Source of the DNA: Streptomyces alanosinicus
Lineage (GTDB): Bacteria; Actinomycetota; Actinomycetes; Streptomycetales; Streptomycetaceae
DNA length: 64,000 nt
Direction: 5' to 3'
NCBI RefSeq assembly: GCF_014650595.1
Contig: NZ_BMVG01000004.1
Coordinates: forward strand, 62,001 to 126,000
Below the pieces are notes generated by a model. The model ran no database searches. It was not told the origin of the DNA and saw only the letters and a list, made by a program, of their open reading frames with translations. Below, piece after piece: positions 59,915-64,000 of this stretch. The stretch's first letter is position 1. Each line of letters begins with the position of its first letter. Both the position numbers and the translations under genes were made by a program.

Positions 59915-61578
59915 CCGGCTCCCGGTACGCGGCGCAGCCGTGGCTGGCCCTGTTCAGCGACTCCCAGCGCACGCCCGTCAGCCCCCTCGCCTCGCCCGTG
60001 CATGCCCTGCGCCGGGCGGTCGCCGACTCCCCGGACCGCACGTTCATCGCCTACTTCGACGCCCGCCTGAGCTATCGCGAGGTCGACGAGCTGAGCGACT
60101 CCATCGCCGGTCACCTGGCCGCCCGGGGTGTGGCACGCGGAGACCGGGTCGCCGTCCTGTTGCAGAACTCACCGCACTTCGTACTCGCCGCGCTCGGCGC
60201 GTGGAAGGCGGGCGCCACGGTCGTCCCGGTGAATCCGATGTACAAGTCGGCGGAGGTCCGTCATGTGCTGCGGGACGCCGAGGTGGCCGCACTGATCTGT
60301 GCCGACCGCGCCTGGGAGTCGTATCTGCGCGAGACGGCGGCCGACTCACCTGTGCGGATCGCTCTCACGGCCTGCGAGCTGGACTTCCAGACGCGCAACG
60401 ACGCGCGCGTGCTCAGCTTCGAGCGCCTGCCCGGGGCCACCGACGCGGACGACCTGGTCGCCGTCGCCCGGGCGGGGCACCTGGCTCCCGAAGGCCGCGA
60501 GCCGGTCGCCTCCGACGTCGCCCTGATCAGCTACACCTCGGGCACCAGCGGCACCCCCAAGGGGGCCACCAACACGCACGGCAACATCATGCACAACGCC
60601 GAACAGCAGTGCACCGGGCTCGGTCTGCCCGAGGCGCCCGGCTACTTCGCGATGGCACCCATGTTCCACATCACCGGCATGGTCTGCCAGTTCGCCGCGT
60701 GTCTCAACAGCGCCGGCACGCTCGTGCTCGCCTATCGCTTCGAGGCGGGCGTGGTCCTCGACGCGTTCGCCGAGCACCGGCCGGTCTACACGGTCGGCCC
60801 GTCGACCGCCTTCATGGCGCTGGCCGCGCATCCGGCGGTCACCCGCGACCACTTCTCCTCGTTCCAGATCATCTTCTCGGGCGGCGCGCCCCTGCCGCCC
60901 GCCCTCGTGCTCAAGTTCCGGGACGACTTCGGGCCGTACATCCACAACGGATACGGACTCACCGAGTGCAGCGCGCCCTGCGCCTCCGTACCGCCGGGCT
61001 GGGAGGCGCCCGTCGACCCCGTCTCCGGGACGCTGGCCGTCGGGGTGCCGGTCCGTGGCGCGATCGTGCGCATCGTGGACGACGAGGGCGCGGAGGTGCC
61101 CTTCGGGGAGCAGGGCGAGATCGTCGTCAGCGGCCCGCAGGTCGTGCCCGGCTACTGGCGGCGCCCCGACGCCACCGCCGAGACCTTCCCCGAGGGGGAG
61201 CTGCGCACCGGCGACATCGGCTTCATGGACGCACAGGGCTGGCTGTATGTCGTCGACCGCAAGAAGGACATGATCAACGCGTCCGGCTTCAAGGTGTGGC
61301 CGCGCGAGGTCGAGGACGTGCTGTACACCCACCCGGCGGTGCGCGAGGCGGCTGTCGTGGGGGTCCCCGACGGCTATCGCGGCGAGACGGTGAAGGCGTA
61401 TGTCAGTCTGCGTCCGGGTGCCGAGGCGGCCCCCGACGACCTCGCGGTCCACTGCAAGGAGAGACTGGCGGCCTACAAATACCCGCGCCAGGTGGAGATC
61501 CTGCCCGAACTGCCCAAGACGGCGAGTGGCAAGATCCTCCGTCGGGAACTGCGTTCCCGCGTGCAGGACGCTCGATAA
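59911..61578 (+). CDS. Acyl-CoA synthetase (AMP-forming)
   Basis: A 555-aa adenylate-forming ligase that activates a carboxylic acid with ATP then CoA. Motifs: P-loop YTSGTSGTPKGATNTHGN (~208-225), substrate wall IFSGGAPLPP and YGLTECSAPC (~347-356), TGDIGFMDAQGWLYVVDRKKDMI (~430-452) and the catalytic Lys in PKTASGKILRRELR. Domain proportions resemble long-chain fatty acyl-CoA ligases. It is coupled to the SDR upstream and 26 bp before a TetR gene. Acid not determined. Confidence 0.92.
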   Translation: MTGSRYAAQPWLALFSDSQRTPVSPLASPVHALRRAVADSPDRTFIAYFDARLSYREVDELSDSIAGHLAARGVARGDRVAVLLQNSPHFVLAALGAWKAGATVVPVNPMYKSAEVRHVLRDAEVAALICADRAWESYLRETAADSPVRIALTACELDFQTRNDARVLSFERLPGATDADDLVAVARAGHLAPEGREPVASDVALISYTSGTSGTPKGATNTHGNIMHNAEQQCTGLGLPEAPGYFAMAPMFHITGMVCQFAACLNSAGTLVLAYRFEAGVVLDAFAEHRPVYTVGPSTAFMALAAHPAVTRDHFSSFQIIFSGGAPLPPALVLKFRDDFGPYIHNGYGLTECSAPCASVPPGWEAPVDPVSGTLAVGVPVRGAIVRIVDDEGAEVPFGEQGEIVVSGPQVVPGYWRRPDATAETFPEGELRTGDIGFMDAQGWLYVVDRKKDMINASGFKVWPREVEDVLYTHPAVREAAVVGVPDGYRGETVKAYVSLRPGAEAAPDDLAVHCKERLAAYKYPRQVEILPELPKTASGKILRRELRSRVQDAR

Positions 61579-61604
61579 GCATCACGGAAAGGCAGGTGGC
61601 GGCA

Positions 61605-62198
61605 GTGGCCAGGACGACGGAGGGGGACGGGGCACCCGTTCCGCAGCGGCTGCTGGCCGCCGCCACCCGGCTCTTCGCCGAGCAGGGGTACGACCGCACC
61701 TCCGTGCAGGAGATCGTGGAGGCGGCGGGTGTCACCAAGGGGGCGCTGTACCACTACTTCGGCTCCAAGGACGACCTCCTGCACGAGGTGTACGCGCGTG
61801 TGCTGCGCGTCCAGCAGGAGCGGCTCGACCACTTCTCCACCATGGACGCGCCGGTCGAGCAGCGGCTGCGGGGCGCGGCGGCGGACGTCGTCGTCACGAC
61901 GATCGAGAACCTCGACGACGCGATGATCTTCTTCCGCTCGATGCACCATCTGAGCCCGGAGAAGAACAAGCAGGTCCGCGCCGAGCGCCGGCGCTATCAC
62001 GAACAGTTCCGCGCGCTGATCGAGGAGGGCCAGCAGGAGGGCGTGTTCTCCACGGCCACCCCGGCCGATCTGGTGGTGGACTACCACTTCGGCTCCGTGC
62101 ACCATCTGTCGACCTGGTACCGCCCCGACGGCCCGCTCACCCCGCAGCAGGTCGCCGACCACCTCGCCGACCTGCTGCTGCGGGCGCTGCGCCCCTGA
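61605..62198 (+). CDS. TetR-family regulator of the acyl-CoA ligase operon
   Basis: A 197-aa TetR protein. HTH: QRLLAAATRLFAEQGYDRTSVQEIVEAAGVTKGALYHYFGSKDDLLHEV (~14-63). The ligand domain has HHLSPEKNKQVRAERRRYHEQF. Placement as third gene of the SDR/ligase operon and before convergent acyl-CoA dehydrogenase/phosphotransferase genes marks a typical actinobacterial fatty-acid locus whose TetR binds an acyl-CoA. GTG at 61605 is the preferred start; GTG at 61596 would add three residues. Followed by a strong terminator. Confidence 0.88.
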   Translation: MARTTEGDGAPVPQRLLAAATRLFAEQGYDRTSVQEIVEAAGVTKGALYHYFGSKDDLLHEVYARVLRVQQERLDHFSTMDAPVEQRLRGAAADVVVTTIENLDDAMIFFRSMHHLSPEKNKQVRAERRRYHEQFRALIEEGQQEGVFSTATPADLVVDYHFGSVHHLSTWYRPDGPLTPQQVADHLADLLLRALRP

Positions 62199-62208
62199 CC
62201 CGGCCGGT

Positions 62209-62242
62209 GTAAGGGGCGGCCCTCCGGAGGGCCGCCCCTTAC
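62209..62242. terminator. Perfect 34-bp palindromic terminator
   Basis: Two 17-bp arms without a spacer (GTAAGGGGCGGCCCTCC and complement), between the TetR stop and the acyl-CoA dehydrogenase stop. Bidirectional terminator. Confidence 0.9.
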
Positions 62243-62252
62243 GCATGGTCCC

Positions 62253-63467
62253 TTACAGGTACTTCTTCAGCTCCCGTCGCGCCAGCGACCGCTGGTGTAC
62301 CTCGTCCGGCCCGTCGGCCAGCATCAGGGTCCGGGCGCTCGCGTACAGCTCGGCCAGCGGGAAGTCCTGGCTCACCCCGCCCGCGCCGTACAGCTGGATG
62401 GCCCGGTCCAGGATGCCGACCACCGCGCGCGGGGTCGCGATCTTGATGGCCTGGATCTCCGTGTGGGCGCCCTTGTTGCCGACGGTGTCCATCAGCCAGG
62501 CCGTCTTCAGCACCAGCAGCCGCAGCTGCTCGACGGTGACCCGCGCGTCGGCGATCCAGTTCTGGACCACTCCCTGCTGGGCCAGCGCCTTGCCGAAGGC
62601 GGTACGGTCCACGGCCCGGCGGCACATCAGCTCGATCGCCCGCTCGGCCATGCCGATCAGCCGCATGCAGTGGTGGATCCGGCCGGGGCCGAGCCGGGCC
62701 TGGGCGATGGCGAAGCCGCCGCCCTCCTCGCCGATGAGGTTCGTGACCGGCACGCGCGCGTGGTCGAAGATCACCTCGGCGTGGCCGCCGTGCGAGTGGT
62801 CCTCGTAACCGAAGACCTGCATGGCGCGCTTGACGGTGACGCCCGGTGTGTCGCGCGGCACCAGGACCATCGACTGCTGGCGGCGGATGTCGGCGCCGTC
62901 CGGGTCGGTCTTGCCCATCACGATGAAGATCCTGCAGTCCGGGTTCATCGCGCCGGAGATGTACCACTTCCGGCCGGTGATGACGTACTCGTCGCCGTCC
63001 CGCTCGATGCGGGTGGTGATGTTGGTGGCGTCCGAGGAGGCCACCTCGGGCTCGGTCATCGCGAACGCCGAGCGGATCTCACCGGCCAGCAGCGGCTCCA
63101 GCCACTGCTTCTTCTGCTGCTCGTTGCCGAACTGCGCCAGCACCTCCATGTTGCCGGTGTCGGGCGCGGCGCAGTTCGTCGCGGTGGGCGCGAGATGCGG
63201 GGAGCGGCCGGTGATCTCGGCGAGCGGCGCGTACTGGAGGTTGGTCAGCCCGGCGCCGTACTCGCCGTCGGGGAGGAAGAGATTCCACAGGCCCTGCCGG
63301 CGCGCCTCGGCCTTCAGCTCCTCGACCACGGCCGGGGTGTCCCACGGGGAGGCCAGCCGCGCCCGCTGCTCCTCGGCGACCGGCTCGGCGGGGTGGACGT
63401 ACTCGTCCATGAAGGCGAGCAGCTTGGTACGCAGCTCCTCGGTGCGCGCGTCGAACGCGAAGTCCAT
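62253..63467 (-). CDS. Acyl-CoA dehydrogenase, ACAD10/11-like
   Basis: A 404-aa FAD acyl-CoA dehydrogenase. Signatures: FAMTEPEVASSDATNI (~135-150), KWYISGAMNPDCRIFIVMG, VTNLIGEEGGGFAIAQARLGPGRIHHCMRLIGMAERA (~245-280) and QLYGAGGVSQDFPLAELYASARTLMLADGPDEVH. The end lacks the usual YEGT Glu motif and reads DGPDEVH, the hallmark of the ACAD10/11/FadE type. In human ACAD10/11, kinase and dehydrogenase domains are fused; here the kinase-like gene lies 6 bp upstream as a separate cistron. This points to degradation of hydroxylated acyl chains. Confidence 0.9.
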   Translation of the reverse strand: MDFAFDARTEELRTKLLAFMDEYVHPAEPVAEEQRARLASPWDTPAVVEELKAEARRQGLWNLFLPDGEYGAGLTNLQYAPLAEITGRSPHLAPTATNCAAPDTGNMEVLAQFGNEQQKKQWLEPLLAGEIRSAFAMTEPEVASSDATNITTRIERDGDEYVITGRKWYISGAMNPDCRIFIVMGKTDPDGADIRRQQSMVLVPRDTPGVTVKRAMQVFGYEDHSHGGHAEVIFDHARVPVTNLIGEEGGGFAIAQARLGPGRIHHCMRLIGMAERAIELMCRRAVDRTAFGKALAQQGVVQNWIADARVTVEQLRLLVLKTAWLMDTVGNKGAHTEIQAIKIATPRAVVGILDRAIQLYGAGGVSQDFPLAELYASARTLMLADGPDEVHQRSLARRELKKYL

Positions 63468-63473
63468 GTCCGG

Positions 63474-64000
63474 TCAGCCTTCCTGAAGAGTGGTCAGTCC
63501 GTGGTCGATGAAGACGGGCACGAGCTCGCCGATCCGGTCGAAGCCGCGCCCGACCGTCTGGCCCTGCGTGTAGCGGTAGTGGATGCCCTCCAGGATCACG
63601 GCGAGCTTGAACCAGGCGAACGCCGTGTACCAGGAGACGGCGGACACGTCGCGCCCCGAGCGCGCGGCGTACCGCTCGATCAGCTCCTCGGGGGAGGGAT
63701 GCCCGGCCGCCGTGGCGGTCGTGGAGATGGGGGAGTCGGGCAGCTCCAGCGGGCGGCTGTACATCACCAGCAGGCCCAGGTCGGTCAGCGGGTCCCCGAG
63801 GGTGGACATCTCCCAGTCGAGGATCGCCTTGATCTCGTCGTCCTCCCCGATCAGGACGTTGTCGAGCCGGTAGTCGCCGTGTACGACGGCCGGGGCGGGG
63901 GAGGCGGGCAGGGACCGGCCCAGGGCCGCGTGCAGCTCGTCGATGCCGGCCAGCTCGCGGTTGCGGGAGGCGTCCAGCTGCTTGCCCCAGCGGCGCAGCT
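63474..64000 (-). CDS. Aminoglycoside phosphotransferase-like kinase (ACAD10/11 kinase partner), partial
   Basis: The C-terminal ~175 residues of an APH-fold kinase; the start is beyond the window. The Brenner motif AVVHGDYRLDNVLIG with catalytic Asp and the metal motif ILDWEMSTLGDPLTDLG are intact, and the tail WYTAFAWFKLAVILEGIHYRYTQGQ is that of ACAD10/11-type kinases. These phosphorylate 4-hydroxyacyl-CoA so that the dehydrogenase partner can complete breakdown. It precedes the dehydrogenase gene by 6 bp in one operon. Confidence 0.85.
   Translation of the reverse strand, partial: LRRWGKQLDASRNRELAGIDELHAALGRSLPASPAPAVVHGDYRLDNVLIGEDDEIKAILDWEMSTLGDPLTDLGLLVMYSRPLELPDSPISTTATAAGHPSPEELIERYAARSGRDVSAVSWYTAFAWFKLAVILEGIHYRYTQGQTVGRGFDRIGELVPVFIDHGLTTLQEG

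Overview
The window is a stretch of actinobacterial chromosome, almost certainly Streptomyces. The sequence is very GC-rich with strong G/C bias at third codon positions, GTG and TTG starts are common, and genes are often coupled through 4 to 8 nt overlaps. The protein set is typical of the genus: GDSL esterase, LPMO with a LAETG sorting signal, class F sortase, SoxR, a Pkn-type kinase and many TetR regulators. From memory, not from a search, the order of lipase, LPMO, SGNH esterase, kinase, ECF sigma, hmgA and soxR matches the S. coelicolor chromosome around SCO1739 to SCO1690.

Left edge, 1-5.5 kb. This holds the end of a FAD monooxygenase gene and two coupled tyrosine recombinases in Tn554-type order. 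Their upstream end abuts the last 141 codons of a DnaE2-type error-prone polymerase gene. A Y-family polymerase homologue that lacks two of its three metal ligands follows. The reading is a Tn554-like element inserted in dnaE2, disrupting the dnaE2/imuB-like mutagenesis operon.

5.5-12.6 kb. Secreted lipase, cell-wall-anchored LPMO, a 44-aa small protein, a methyltransferase with a PafBC-like leaderless promoter, a DUF402/GNAT pair, a GntR regulator, a DUF72 protein and an AAA ATPase.

12.7-21.5 kb. A surface-polysaccharide block: GH39-like hydrolase, a 1294-aa flippase plus membrane-protein fusion, a polysaccharide deacetylase, two GT2 glycosyltransferases and a small membrane protein.

21.7-30.9 kb. 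SGNH esterase, then a minus-strand run (DUF4331 protein, extracellular TPR protein, NicO-type metal transporter, Ser/Thr kinase with an external sensor domain). An ECF sigma/anti-sigma pair diverges from it. This is the best candidate for an uncharacterised envelope or metal-sensing system.

31-43.6 kb. CoA transferase, a DrrAB-like ABC exporter with a divergent TetR and two matching operators, an orphan Type ISP specificity domain behind hmgA and a GntR regulator, a lipoprotein, a TetR regulator, a molybdopterin oxidoreductase, and a class F sortase next to a possible non-canonical substrate.

43.6-50.1 kb. Catabolic genes (aldehyde dehydrogenase, alcohol dehydrogenase, acyl-CoA dehydrogenase, MaoC hydratase) with two TetR regulators, each of which can be linked to a pair of shared operators.

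50.1-64 kb. SoxR, an Rnl5-type RNA ligase, a BKACE-like enzyme, a zinc-ribbon protein, a penicillin-acylase-family enzyme, an alpha/beta hydrolase, a NamZ muramidase, an SDR/acyl-CoA ligase/TetR operon, and a convergent acyl-CoA dehydrogenase/phosphotransferase operon running off the end.

A 41-bp palindromic repeat family occurs three times, each time inside a coding region.
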